Of a stretch of 64,000 bases of DNA, positions 13,678 through 23,947 are shown in pieces (within the stretch, counting starts at the first letter, position 1; each line of letters begins with the position of its first letter). Under the pieces are notes generated by a model. That model saw only the letters and a program-made list of their open reading frames with translations. It was not told the origin of the DNA and searched no databases. A program made the position numbers and the translations under genes. Source of the stretch: Karstenula rhodostoma CBS 690.94 (taxonomy: Eukaryota > Ascomycota > Dothideomycetes > Pleosporales > Didymosphaeriaceae); assembly GCA_010093485.1 (NCBI GenBank), contig MU001510.1, positions 761,709 through 825,708 of the forward strand, in the 5' to 3' direction.

Positions 13678-15733
13678 GTAAGGAAGTGAAGTGTGCGGGC
13701 TGGGTGGGTGGCCGCGCATTGCATATAGGGATGGGGGTAGTGGTTTCACGACGGACCGGGTGAGGGGGGGATTGCACAGGACTGCACATATTTGCCATGT
13801 ATCTATGGAGTTTGTGCGTGGTTGGGCGGCCCGACCCGTGATGATAGGCGGGATTTGGGCTGGCTTTTACTTCCTTCATGGACCCGGACCCGGGGGGGTT
13901 TGTTTGTTTGCTTGTTGTTTAATACGAAGGATACCTTTCTGCTTTGCTTTGCTTTGCTTTGTTGTTGGAAGCATTTTCTTGGGGTTTTGCAGTGCGTTTT
14001 TGTCGGGTGGTGATGGTGTTGATACAATGGTAGACTGGGCTGTGGTCATGTGAAGGTGGTGGTGGTGGTGTAGTTATCTTGGTAAGTGATGGCCGGAATG
14101 TCGCTGGGCCCTTTTGTGTGGCGTGGCGTGGCGTGAAACGTGGACAGGACGGGGACAGCAATCATACATACATATCGCCGTAGTGGCCGCCGCGCGTGTG
14201 TACCGTAGTAATTCGCATTTAAGGGATACATACGCCGGTTGTGACTGAATTGTGCTCAATAGGGCGATTTATATGGGGCTGAGCCCGGCTTAGTAGTTAA
14301 GTCGGCCTCTGAAAAGCGTCGGCGTATCTCTTATACACATGCGAATTACTACAGTAGACGCTGAAGTGGAGCTGTGGGTCTGCGACTTGGCGTGATAACG
14401 GCTCTGATTAGGTTGGTAGCATGCTTTACGTACTTTTCAGCGTGGCATGATAGGGATGAAATTGTTCTGTGAGGTTGGTGGCCTGGCAATTCGAGACTGA
14501 GTGCCTCTGGGCCTTCTCATCTGGAGTGGGCTACGATGGCTGGTCGGTGGGCATGAAGGTCACTGATGCTGGGCAAGGGTCCTAATGCTTCGGGTAGGTT
14601 AGACGACAATCGTCTCGCGCGAGCTCTACACGGCCTGGACGTGTTTGGGTTGAATCCTACCTTTTGCGTATCACGAGGCATCTGATTTGGGTAAGCGTGA
14701 AGATAGTCTTGAAGAGGGGCAATGTACCAGCACCCCGGATGGAGGAAGCTCCAGGATAGCCTTGGTCCAGAGCAAGGCTGGCGCGCAGCTAAGGGCGCGA
14801 AAGATATAGGCCCTGCAGCTCTTGGAAGTTTCTGCAGATAAGTGTCGGAGGCGAGCCGCGAATTTCCTCTTCCATGGCGGTGGGAGGCGACCCTGATAAG
14901 GGATCTATCGTGCACTCGGGCGCGCTAGGCCTGCTTGGGACCTAGCTCCGGGGTCAGGAACGTGCTGGTGGCTGGGCATCCGCTTGCTTCCCCACCTGAT
15001 CCGCCACACGCATGTCGCTCTACATACTCTACCCGTGTCTCGAGCACGGCTCGGCCACGACCCGCGGAATGCATTCGTCTAGCAGAACCGCGCATGCCCC
15101 GGAGACGGTGCTGCAAGCCAGGGACACGCGTGTCGGTGGACATGAGCCTTTCAACCATGGCGACAGGCGCACTTGAGCGACCTGTTCCACGCCGCATTCC
15201 AGAAGCCTTATCAATTCGCTATGGCTTGGCCCAACGCCAATACGTTTGCCAAGTGCACACAGACGGGGTCGACGAACGCACCGTTCCCAGACAGGAAGCT
15301 CACTGTGCCGCTCACCTTTCTGGGGTGCACACGACCTGGCCATTGGAGCTGTACGTAAAACCGACATAGGCCGACTGCGCCCTCTATCGTCGGCCAATCT
15401 GTGCGCGCTTCTCTTTCGCTCCCTCTTCCATCGGCTCTTCTTGGCTTCTCTGAGGTTACGTCGCGAGTGCCGTGGCGCCCGCGCGTGTACGCCTAGCTGA
15501 TAGCTCGGCTTTGCCGTCATCTTATATATACCGGTGAAGCCCGCTACACGACCTGCCCGAGGCTTTTTTTCGCTGTTTGCGTCGGTCGCCTACCCATTAA
15601 CAGGAGCTTCCTCGCCTGCAAGGATTGTCACTTGCACAATCTTTGTTCGCTGCGACCACGAGCGCCCCTCCCGCTCCACCTACGTGGTGTGCTTGTCGCC
15701 GAGTACATTACATAGCCACCCAACTCGCACAAA
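13678..15733. other. Intergenic region between RhoGEF and amino-acid permease
   Basis: About 2 kb with no supported gene. The left part has simple repeats: GCTTT units at 13941-13960, TGGCG units near 14118-14133 and GGT units near 14056-14070. The right part, from about 15.4 kb, is the likely permease promoter, with an ATATATA stretch near 15524. The open frames at 14935-15520 on both strands show no recognisable motifs. Confidence 0.5.
13941..13963. repeat. GCTTT pentanucleotide microsatellite
   Basis: At least four consecutive GCTTT units in the 3' flank of the RhoGEF gene. No function is apparent. Confidence 0.8.
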
Positions 15734-17551
15734 ATGGCCATCATCAACCGACACTCGAACTCGTCCTCGGACGGCGCGAACGCGGAATATGGAAAGAAGG
15801 AATACGACGCTGGCGTGACGGCGCAGCCCATAAGCGCCGATGGAGTTGTCGAGTACCAGGACCACCACCATTTGCACCGCGGTCTCAAGTCGCGTCACAT
15901 CACTATGATTGCGATCGGCGGCGCCATAGGTACTGGATTGATTATTGGTACCGGAAAGGCGCTAGCACAATCTGGGTAGGCCATGGTGAATCTGTGTTCA
16001 GTGTGCACGTGCTAATTCACGCAGACCCGCCTCGATTCTCATCTCTTATACCTTCGTCGGTTTCCTCGTCTGGATTGTCATGAGCGGTCTCGGTGAAATG
16101 GCAGCATGGCTTCCACACGCATCAGGTTTCTCCGGCTACGCGACCCGCTTCGTTGACCCCGCTCTTGGATTCGCACTCGGTTGGACCTACTGGTGCAAAT
16201 ACATCATCACTACGCCAAATCAGTTGACCGCGACTGCTTTGATCATTCAATACTGGTGTCCACCCGATAAGGTGAATCCGGGAGTGTTCATCGCCGTGTT
16301 TTTGGTCGTCATCATAGCCATCAACTACTTCGGTATCCGATTCTTTGGAGAGCTCGAGTTCTGGCTCAGTTCCATCAAAGTTGTGGTTATCATTGGTGTC
16401 ATCCTTCTGTCCTTCCTCCTTGCCGTTGGAGCTGGTCCAGGACCCGCGACAGGATTCAAGTACTGGAAGAACCCCGGAGCATTCGCGCCGTACATCCAGA
16501 AGGGTGATGCGTCGGCGGGCAAGTTTTACGGCTTCTGGAGCTCTTTCGTCAATGCAGTGTTTGCCTATCTCGGCACGGAACTGATTGGTGTGACTGTAGG
16601 AGAGGCCCAGAACCCTCGCAAGACCATTCCCCGAGCCATCAAGCTCACATTCTACCGGATCTTGTTCTTCTATGTTTTGAGCGTCTTTTTCCTGGGTATG
16701 CTTGTTGCGTACAACGATCCCGCTCTTGTCAAGGCCAATTCCGCGGCAACCAGCGCGAAGGCCTCCCCATTCGTCATCGCCATCGGAAATGCCAACATCC
16801 CGCATCTCGCTGGTATCGTCAACGGTTGCATCCTGCTCTTCACCTTCAGCGCGTCGAACTCGGACTTGTACATTGCATCCCGCACAATCTTTGGTCTTGC
16901 AGAGCGTGGCCACGCGCCAAAGATTTTCAGCTGGACTGACAAGCGCGGAGTGCCTGTCCCCGCCCTAGCCATCTCAGCGCTCTTCTGCTGCATGGCTTTC
17001 ATGAACGCCGCGAAAGATTCCTCCGAAGTCTTCGGCTACTTCGTTAACCTGGTTTCCATCTTCGGTCTATGCTCTTGGATCTCGCTCTTGGTCACGCACA
17101 TCTTCTTCGTCAAGGCCCGTAGGGCTCAAGGCATCACGGACGCACACATGCCTTTTGTTGCGCCGTTGGGTCTTTGGGGTTCCTACTTCGCACTGTTCTT
17201 CTGCGTCCTGATCGCTCTAACCAAGAACTTCAACGTCTTCACTCGCTCCCCGAAATATGGAAACTTCGACTACAAGAACTTCATCACCGGATATCTCGCC
17301 ATCCCAGTATACCTCATCTGCATTTTCGGCTACAAGTTCTTCATGAAGTCCAGGCGAGTCCGACCACTCGAAGGTAAGCAAATCCTGCATGTCCCACGTT
17401 GATACGCATGCTAACGGTTCCATCAGCGGATTTCTACACCGGCAAGGACGAGATCGATCGCGAGGAAGAGGCTTTCTTGGCCGCAAAGGCCGCGCGACCC
17501 GCGGCGAAGCAAAACTGGTTCTACCGCACCTTTGTCGCGTGGTTGTTCTAG
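15734..17551 (+). CDS. Amino-acid permease, AAT/APC family
   Basis: Plasma-membrane proton-coupled amino-acid uptake carrier of the yeast amino-acid transporter (Gap1/Dip5-like) family. Exons 15734-15975, 16025-17373 and 17427-17551 give about 571 residues. A hydrophilic N-terminus of about 55 residues precedes the first membrane helix with the family signature GGAIGTGLIIGTGKAL. The conserved SGLGEMAAWLP stretch follows. About twelve hydrophobic segments and a short basic and acidic C-terminal tail complete the protein. Substrate cannot be assigned from sequence. The first intron is phase 2 and the last phase 1, and both have clear GT and AG borders. The gene is complete and looks intact. Confidence 0.93.
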
Positions 17552-18368
17552 AGCGCACAATCTATATCCGCGTAACGTAGACTCGCTCTCTGGCATCGGT
17601 TTCTTCGCCAAGGCCCCCGTGTGCTCGTAGCCAAGGCTGCGATGCATGCGATGCGGGCTGCTCGAAATGCCTGATGACAATATTATACCCTCACTTTTGC
17701 CGTTACCCTTATAAAGCACAGTGGAATACACGCGTGCATGTGTGCTGTTGTTATTCTTGCATTGTGCTCGTCGACGCGAGGGTTCGTTGCTGGTGCCCGC
17801 TTTGCGATGAATAAGCGCTTTCAGCCCCTGCGCACCCCGTATATCTCCACCCTGCAGATACTAAGCGGTGGAACTAACAACGGCACAGTCGTGATTTACG
17901 ATACCCGTACTCTTGAATCTCATTAGTTAGCAGGACGTAGTTGTCGCGATGTCAGTCAATTGAACACGAAATTCTAGCACTAATAACTCGTTTCACGAGG
18001 CTTATCTTGGGCTACGGAATACTCATGGGACCCACCTCTGGATACGGTCACTCCGCGCTAAGATGATAGGAAGTGTTCGCTAGCTACTGGGGTTTAAAAA
18101 GGACTCGTGGGGAGAATGTGTTGGACGTATTAAATGAACTATTAGCTCCGTCTGCAAAGTCTATGGAATAGTTGATTGCAACCAGAACCGGAGTTGCGGT
18201 GCTGGCATGTTGTATATTGCTTCGCTGGTCCTGCGATATGGTAATAGTACGGTTTATTTTCGATCTTGTCTATATTTTTCACTGGTCGTTTGTTGTTACT
18301 TCAGTCGTTACGAACCACTTATTACATTCATCCGTTGCATCCCGACACAGTTTCGAAAACCTGTCTCC
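17552..18368. other. Intergenic region, nothing recognised
   Basis: 3' flank of the permease followed by AT-richer DNA up to the start of the broken secreted-protein relic. I see no gene, RNA or repeat that I can support. Confidence 0.5.
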
Positions 18369-19342
18369 ATGTTTGCCAAGCTCCTTTTGCGCGCTGCCAT
18401 CGCCGCTACCACACTACCCAACGTCGTCCTGGCCGCAGACTGCTCCATCGGACCTTTCGCCCCATCCACAGAATCGACGGGCGTTAACCCAGGTTATGTC
18501 GAGTTCTGCTCCTCGCTCTGGGACGTCGGGATTTCCGCGACAGGACTCGACGTCTGCGGGGGGGTTGATGCGCTCTCAATCTAGTATAATGTAGTATTTT
18601 TAGCGTAATAGGGTTGTTACCGCAGTACTAGTCTATTAACTAGGGGTACTTCAAGGCGTTGGTCGACTCTTTCAGCCTCGGGGCAACAGCGAGGGCAAAA
18701 AGCTCGGAAATACTCGCCTGGTGGTGACCGACGGGCGCGAGTTGGACGTCGGCAACAGACACGACACGCGCTGCAAGAAGACGGAATTCCCCGTCGATGT
18801 GGGCGCGGGGGTTATGTTGGGATTCGCGCCGAGGACATCAAGGAGGGCTATGCGCTGTTCCGTCGCAGCCAGATGGACCATATTACTATAACTAACACGG
18901 TTCTTGGACGACTCCCTGAGAACGTCAACAAGCACAAGTCCGTCTAACCAACCTCCCTCCCTGTGTGCGGCGCTAACACACACCCCAGCGGCATTGAAAC
19001 CTAGGCGATAGTTACGCCGCCCTCAACACGACCATAATCTGGTCCTTCGAAACTACCCTCGCTGTGCACACCTCCACCACAACAGCCACAACCCGCACCT
19101 CCGGCACCGCCGTCTCCATCACCTGGGAAGCCTCGATCCCCGCCTTTAGTGTTGGTGGCGGCGTCGAGCTCTCCTACGGCTACGGCTACGAGCAGACGAA
19201 CGAGAAAGTAGAGAGTAAGGAAACGGATGTTAGTCGTACTGTTACGTACGAGGCGGCTATCGCGCCGGGGAAGCTGGTGTGGTGCCGGGTGGTGGCGAGA
19301 GCGGGGACGGCGGATTTGGGATACGGGGCGAGGCGAGTGTGA
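18369..19342 (+). pseudogene. Broken secreted-protein gene, possibly aerolysin-like pore-forming family
   Basis: The first segment (18369-18584) encodes a convincing signal peptide (basic start, hydrophobic core, cleavage near VLAAD) and a short Cys-containing stretch, then stops. Further pieces, in different frames and separated by stops, continue to about 19342. The last piece (about 19030-19342) is rich in alternating Ser/Thr, then has a glycine- and tyrosine-rich segment containing GGGVELSYGYGYE and a segment ending near VVARAGTADLGYGA. This pattern resembles the strand region of aerolysin/ETX-MTX2 proteins, but the match is by eye only. At least one frame change and several stops interrupt it, so no intact product is expected unless introns I could not place repair it. 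Alternative: an unrelated beta-rich secreted protein. Confidence 0.4.
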
Positions 19343-19591
19343 ATTTGGTGCTGGGGGATGGGACGACTTGGGGCTGGAGGGACAGGGAGAGGGGGGTTTA
19401 TAGTTAGAGGGCTTGGGGGGCGAGCTTGGGTTGTCGGGAGAAGGCATTTCAGAATGCGGGAGGTGGGTTTGCTGTGAAAGGTGGATGTTTATCCTATTTA
19501 GAATTGCTTCAACCGCAATAGAGTGATATGCACAATCTTTTGCACCCTATCGAATTTTTGTATTGCGTGTTGCCGTGGTTTCAAAAGCACC

Positions 19592-20446
19592 CTACTTCTC
19601 CCCCGCATCCGGCCGCTCCTCAGGCCTCACCTGATCCGCATACTGTGGATGCTCCTTGACATACTCCTTCACACCCGCCCCCACGCCCCCCTCCCCCTTC
19701 AAATCCTCATACAACTTCCCAGACTCCCACTCCTTCTGCAACTCCTCCGCCGCCGCCGCTCTCCCCTTGAAATTCTTACACCTCCCCTTATGATCATTCC
19801 TCTTCCAATCCCGCTTCTGGCACTGCACAGAGCAATACTGCGCCTCCTTACACCCCCCACACTTGAACAGCGCGCCAGACCCATCGCGCGCCGTCTTCCG
19901 CGCACACACCTCGCAGCCCTCCCCGATCGAATCCTTCAGCTTGGACATCTCCCGCGCGAGCGCAAGGATCTCCTCGCCGAACGCGGGATGCTTGCCTCTC
20001 TGCTCGGGATACTGTGACTCCGTCATCTCGTCGAGCATGCCCTTCTGCACGTCGAGGATCAGATTGCATGCCGTCGTCGTGCGGACTACGACGTCCTCCA
20101 TCGGGCCGTCGATCCCGCGTGGCAGCTCCGGGTCCATGCGGAAGAGCTGGCCCAGCGTGCGTCCGACGAAGTCCCACATGAAGTAGACGTTGTTTTTGTT
20201 GTTAGCGGGTGTGTTGTAGGTTTGTTGGAGGTTGGGCGCCATGGCGGGGTGGAGGGCGAGTTTTTCGAGGAGGACTTGGTGCAAGGTGGCGTGCTTGAGC
20301 CAGTCGTCGTGCGCGGGGGTGCTGGGCATGGGGACGTCGGTTAGGTGTTTGGTGAAGAGTTCGCGGGTGCTGGTGCTGGGGTCTTCGAAGATGACGCGTT
20401 GGAGTGCTGGCGTGTAGCCATCGGGGTTGTCTGTGGTGCGTGGCAT
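19592..20446 (-). CDS. MYND zinc-finger protein
   Basis: Single-exon gene of 284 residues. A MYND zinc finger lies at about residues 178-223. Its Cys pairs are C-E-V-C, C-G-G-C and C-S-V-Q-C, followed by the terminal His and Cys in NDHKGRC, so all zinc ligands are present. The N-terminal ~175 residues show no domain that I recognise. MYND fingers mediate protein-protein contacts, often in transcription or ubiquitin-linked regulation; the partner is unknown. I chose the ATG at 20446 because the 36 residues upstream in frame are low complexity and His/Pro-rich. The upstream ATG at 20554 remains possible. Proteins of this size with a C-terminal MYND finger are common in filamentous ascomycetes. 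Confidence 0.85.
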   Translation of the reverse strand: MPRTTDNPDGYTPALQRVIFEDPSTSTRELFTKHLTDVPMPSTPAHDDWLKHATLHQVLLEKLALHPAMAPNLQQTYNTPANNKNNVYFMWDFVGRTLGQLFRMDPELPRGIDGPMEDVVVRTTTACNLILDVQKGMLDEMTESQYPEQRGKHPAFGEEILALAREMSKLKDSIGEGCEVCARKTARDGSGALFKCGGCKEAQYCSVQCQKRDWKRNDHKGRCKNFKGRAAAAEELQKEWESGKLYEDLKGEGGVGAGVKEYVKEHPQYADQVRPEERPDAGEK

Positions 20447-20714
20447 TTTGGTAGGTTGTCTGGGTGGCTTTTGCCTGGTTGGAGGTTTTATGTGGTTGTG
20501 CAATTCGTTGGGAAGGCGGATGGAGGAGTGGAGGTGTAGGTAGTGGTGGCCCACGTTTTTGTGAGAATGCGTCCCCGCATTTCTGCTAATCGTGGAGAGC
20601 TGATTTGAAACGACGCGTGGATGAACAAAAACACGTGTCTTCTTCGATATCGGACGTCTTGAGACTCATGTTCACGCGTATTATGGTTCACAGGTCACTT
20701 GTTGCACGCGTTCC

Positions 20715-20985
20715 CTAGGCGAGAAGTATGACGTCACCCATCCACTTCGCATCCATCAATATCGCAACCAAAACATAGCATCGTTCTTCCCACGTCGTCT
20801 CGATGATAGCAAGTCTCGAGCCCGGGGGTTGCTTTACACCTTTGAATATGAGTCTCGCATCAGCCCCAGCGAATAGTGCCTTCCACTCCTCCAGATCGCG
20901 CTCATTTGTATTGCTCATTTACAGCATCGTGTAATTCATAGCTCTAGGCCTTGAGCATTTGGATGGTCAAGAAGAGAAGAGCTGT
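20715..20985 (-). pseudogene. O-methyltransferase relic (C-terminal remnant)
   Basis: The stretch encoded from 20918 downward, containing ERDLEEWKALFAGAD followed by FKGVKQPPGSRLAIIE, matches the C-terminal end typical of fungal SAM-dependent O-methyltransferases. Reading upstream on the same strand, the frame continues for a few residues that also fit the family, interrupted by an in-frame TAA at 20919-20921. Beyond this the similarity (around DHPNAQ) moves to another frame. The SAM-binding core is absent. The reading frame also runs past the usual end of the family. I read this as a decayed gene. It sits about 0.8 kb from a UstYa-type relic. Confidence 0.65.
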
Positions 20986-21784
20986 AAAACTCGGCCATGC
21001 GAGAGCTATTATTATTGCATAGACAGTGGATAGAATTCGACCATTATAAGTCATAATGCATGTGCTGTCATTTTTAATATAGCGACCACTCATCCTTTGA
21101 TTGAAACGATGGTTGATGGTTAACTAGTGATTGGCATACCCTCAGGATGTTAACTCGTTTTGAGTCACGTATCGTGAGAGCCAATTAGCTGTATTAGTCT
21201 TTTTGGAACAACTGTAATTGGCTTAGCCACCATGTGACTGAGAACGAGTGGGCATCTTGAAGGTACCCTACGGTATGGTTTCAAATTTTCTGACGGACTG
21301 TTGAGGGGCATGGTTGGTCGATTTTTGGGAGAACTGTTCCTGGTCGGGCATTCGATGGTCTCTCAATCCCAATCCGAACAAAGCATGTGTCGCCTCGAGT
21401 AAGGATGACGAATGCACTCATATTCGCGCTGGCTTGTCTCCGATTGATGTCTCTGGGAGAGTTTCGTTCGCATGGAAGTGGCATAGATAAGGAAGTGTTA
21501 GGAGGGTGATAACGCAAGTGTGATACAGAAATCCGGCAAAAGTGAACACTCTATCTGGCGCGGATAGAAGGCTTATATAGGGTTTCACAGAAAGGTCATG
21601 TGATCATTGGCTCACGTGATCGAGAAACGATTAAACTTCTCAAAAGGTAAACTATGACGATGAGAACGAATCGAGGCGGGCGCAAGCCTAAATATCGAGC
21701 AAGATAGGTCAACGTGCAAATCCATATTGAAAACCTCCAAACATTGCTTTACCAATTTCCGGTCACCTGGTAACCTTCAATCCT
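20986..21784. other. AT-richer spacer between two relics
   Basis: No gene recognised. Two TCACGTGA/TCATGTGA-like palindromes occur near 21595-21625. The stretch may contain further decayed sequence of the neighbouring relics. Confidence 0.4.
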
Positions 21785-22725
21785 TCATGGGTGAACCTTG
21801 AATTTGTCTGGGTTGATCAGTTTGGGATTGTTATCCACTGCCCGAGGCATCGCCCATTTCTCAAATGGCTCGCAAACGGTACACTTGCGCTCAGAAAGCG
21901 ACTGTGCATCTGGCCTCTTTCCCTCTCCACGCCATTTTAAAGTGTACAGAGAAGTGTCGGCTGTACACATCAGAGTCATGCGTAGAGACTCAACGCAGTG
22001 GTCTGTCTCGAGTCAGGAAGATTCTCTTCGGAGATTCTTGCGAAAGCATACTCATGTGTTTCTCCTCAAGCACACGCGCTTCATCGGTAATATTAGCAAA
22101 ATAATACGATTCGTAGAGATGCCACTTCAGTCGTCACTTGAGAAATGTCAGTCAGCGAAGGTATAATAAGGAATAAGGAGAGTGTTACAAGGCAATGTAG
22201 TTGGTGATAGACACCTAAGGATGCCATAGCCCCCTTCGAACAGTCGTACTTGCGGCGCAGGATCTATGTTTACCCGGCGTAGCTCTTCCGCGCTAACATT
22301 GACGAAGAGAGCTGTGTGATATTTAGTGATGGGAAAGCATTCTGTACCTTGCGACTGAAGAGCATACGTCGCAAAAGTTCCAACCATGCTGCATCATGCT
22401 CTGAAAATGGAGAATCGGAAAATGCGGACAATGGATGCGCGTGTACTCTTTGCATTTCTCGGGGAAGGACAGTGTCGACAATAGCTAACGATAGTTAGCA
22501 TGTGGAGGTGAAGGGTCAGCAGAGTGGGTTGGTGGTTTTGCAGTTTTTGTTCGAGCTATCATGGCAGTATTGGATTTCCGATAGGAGCGTTGCAATGAAC
22601 GTAATTGAAATGACGAGGCTGTATACAACCAAAAGAATTGTCAATCTGCTTTTGTGCACATTCAACTTCGATATGTAAGGGTCGGAATGCTGCTCGGACT
22701 CTAACAAAGTCTGCTTTTGCCCCAT
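21785..22725 (-). pseudogene. UstYa-type (DUF3328) oxidase-like gene, decayed
   Basis: UstYa-family proteins act in oxidative cyclisation of fungal ribosomal peptides. Here an N-terminal cytosolic segment and one membrane helix (LTILLVVYSLVISITFIATL) start at 22725. Next come the family region with EHDAAWLELL, then VNVSAEELRRVN, the HQLHC motif (22192-22206), a Tyr-rich segment, and the second DHC motif (about 21990-22004) with CTVCEPFEKWA near the end. This order is that of UstYa. Splice-like introns can be placed after LELLR and after HQLHCL. However, two in-frame stops (TGA at 22516-22518, TAA at 22495-22497) and a frame change at a run of five G/C pairs (22230-22234) remain. The gene therefore looks inactive, unless an unusual intron removes the stops. 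Confidence 0.72.
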
Positions 22726-23645
22726 CTTTTGAACGAAGTGAATATGTTTTCACGTATTCTGAGTATTGTCAAGAAGTACAAAAGAACCCGTCGTTTTAAT
22801 ATCAAGTATTGAATTAGGGGAGATTTTTGACCCTGAAAGAGGTCTAATATTTGAAAGGGGAAGCTAAGATCTTTTGGTCAGTTGCCAAGTATGTGGACTT
22901 ATAGAAAGAGGCAAGATCATGGGCGAATTCCTCCGTGCCAAAAAGTGTTACCGGGCTCTAGAGGCCTTACATCTCTATGTGGCGCCTGTTGCGTGACATT
23001 CAGCAGCTGTAGTCTCATGATAATGATAAAAACGATGACTTTATCCAGATACATACACATGGATCTTCCCAGTACGCTTCAAGTAATCTGTCTCCGAAGT
23101 CTGGCCTTGGTCACATCCACATGCATGAGATAAGATGGGCCTAGATTTATGTGTTCCATCTGGAGAGATCATTGCCTCGATTGGACTAAAGTCTCACCAG
23201 CGAATGCATGTGTGGAGCAGGATAAGTTTGGAGCTGTATCGGGTAAATTATAGATTCAGAGAAATTCATGATAACAGACTCATTGAATCAGCTCAAGCTT
23301 ATTGGAGGGATTTCATTATGAATCTAGTAAAATCAATGATCAGTATACACGGGGCCAAAAGATATATGTAATGTTGATGGACATGTGATGCTTGTCACTG
23401 AGGTTTTCTCGGCTGAAAAGAAGTCTTGGAACCTGTCGCAAACCCGAGATCGAAGAACTCATAACGATATTCGATCAAGTGACGTGGATTCGGCAGCCAA
23501 GAGCTTCCTTTCGATGTAAAAGATGCTCTGATGCCCACGACGGCTTGAAGCACCAGAACAAGCTTCGCAGTATCCAAAGCTCCTCCAGATTTATTCAATC
23601 GTCCCTAGAGTGCCTCTGCATCTTAAGACCTCAAGAGTTTTCAAG
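22726..23645. other. Intergenic region upstream of the small secreted peptide gene
   Basis: No gene recognised on either strand. It separates the divergently oriented UstYa-type relic (minus) and secreted peptide gene (plus), so it may once have been a shared promoter. Confidence 0.4.
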
Positions 23646-23947
23646 ATGAAGTTCGTTTTTTCCACCATTGCCACTGTGCTCATGGCAACCGTTACTTGCG
23701 TCATCGCAGCTCCCGTCGTACAGGCCCGCCAAGGTGAGAAGAGATAACGTATCTTTGAGGCATTGCTAATAACATGAAAGCGAATGACATCGTTGCTCAC
23801 AGCTACGAAGGATCTCTGGTCGTATCTTCGAACGTCCACACGCGCGATTTCTACCCCCTATCTGAAGAGGAGAAAGTCAAAGTCCTTGCAGTATACCCGG
23901 CTTCTGTGGGAGGTGTTGACGGTAAATTCGACACAGCGTGTTTCTAG
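23646..23947 (+). CDS. Small secreted peptide, two exons, 84 residues
   Basis: Exon 1 (23646-23733) and exon 2 (23781-23947) join in phase 1 across a 47-base intron with GTGAGA donor and AAAG acceptor; a TGCTAAT branch-like site lies inside. The product starts with a strong signal peptide: MKF, a hydrophobic core, and a cleavage-like site at VIAAP. The mature part is about 60 residues, acidic to neutral, with one Cys near the C-terminus (ending TACF). No known domain. The total of 255 coding bases with a clean stop supports a real gene, although the exons are each too short to stand out. It could be an effector-like secreted protein or a ribosomal-peptide precursor. There are no repeated cores and no obvious KR sites inside, so the second idea is weak. 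Confidence 0.6.

Noticed and set aside
14935..15520. Overlapping 144- and 163-codon frames on opposite strands
   Set aside because: Both Arg/Pro-rich without motifs, in the permease upstream region.
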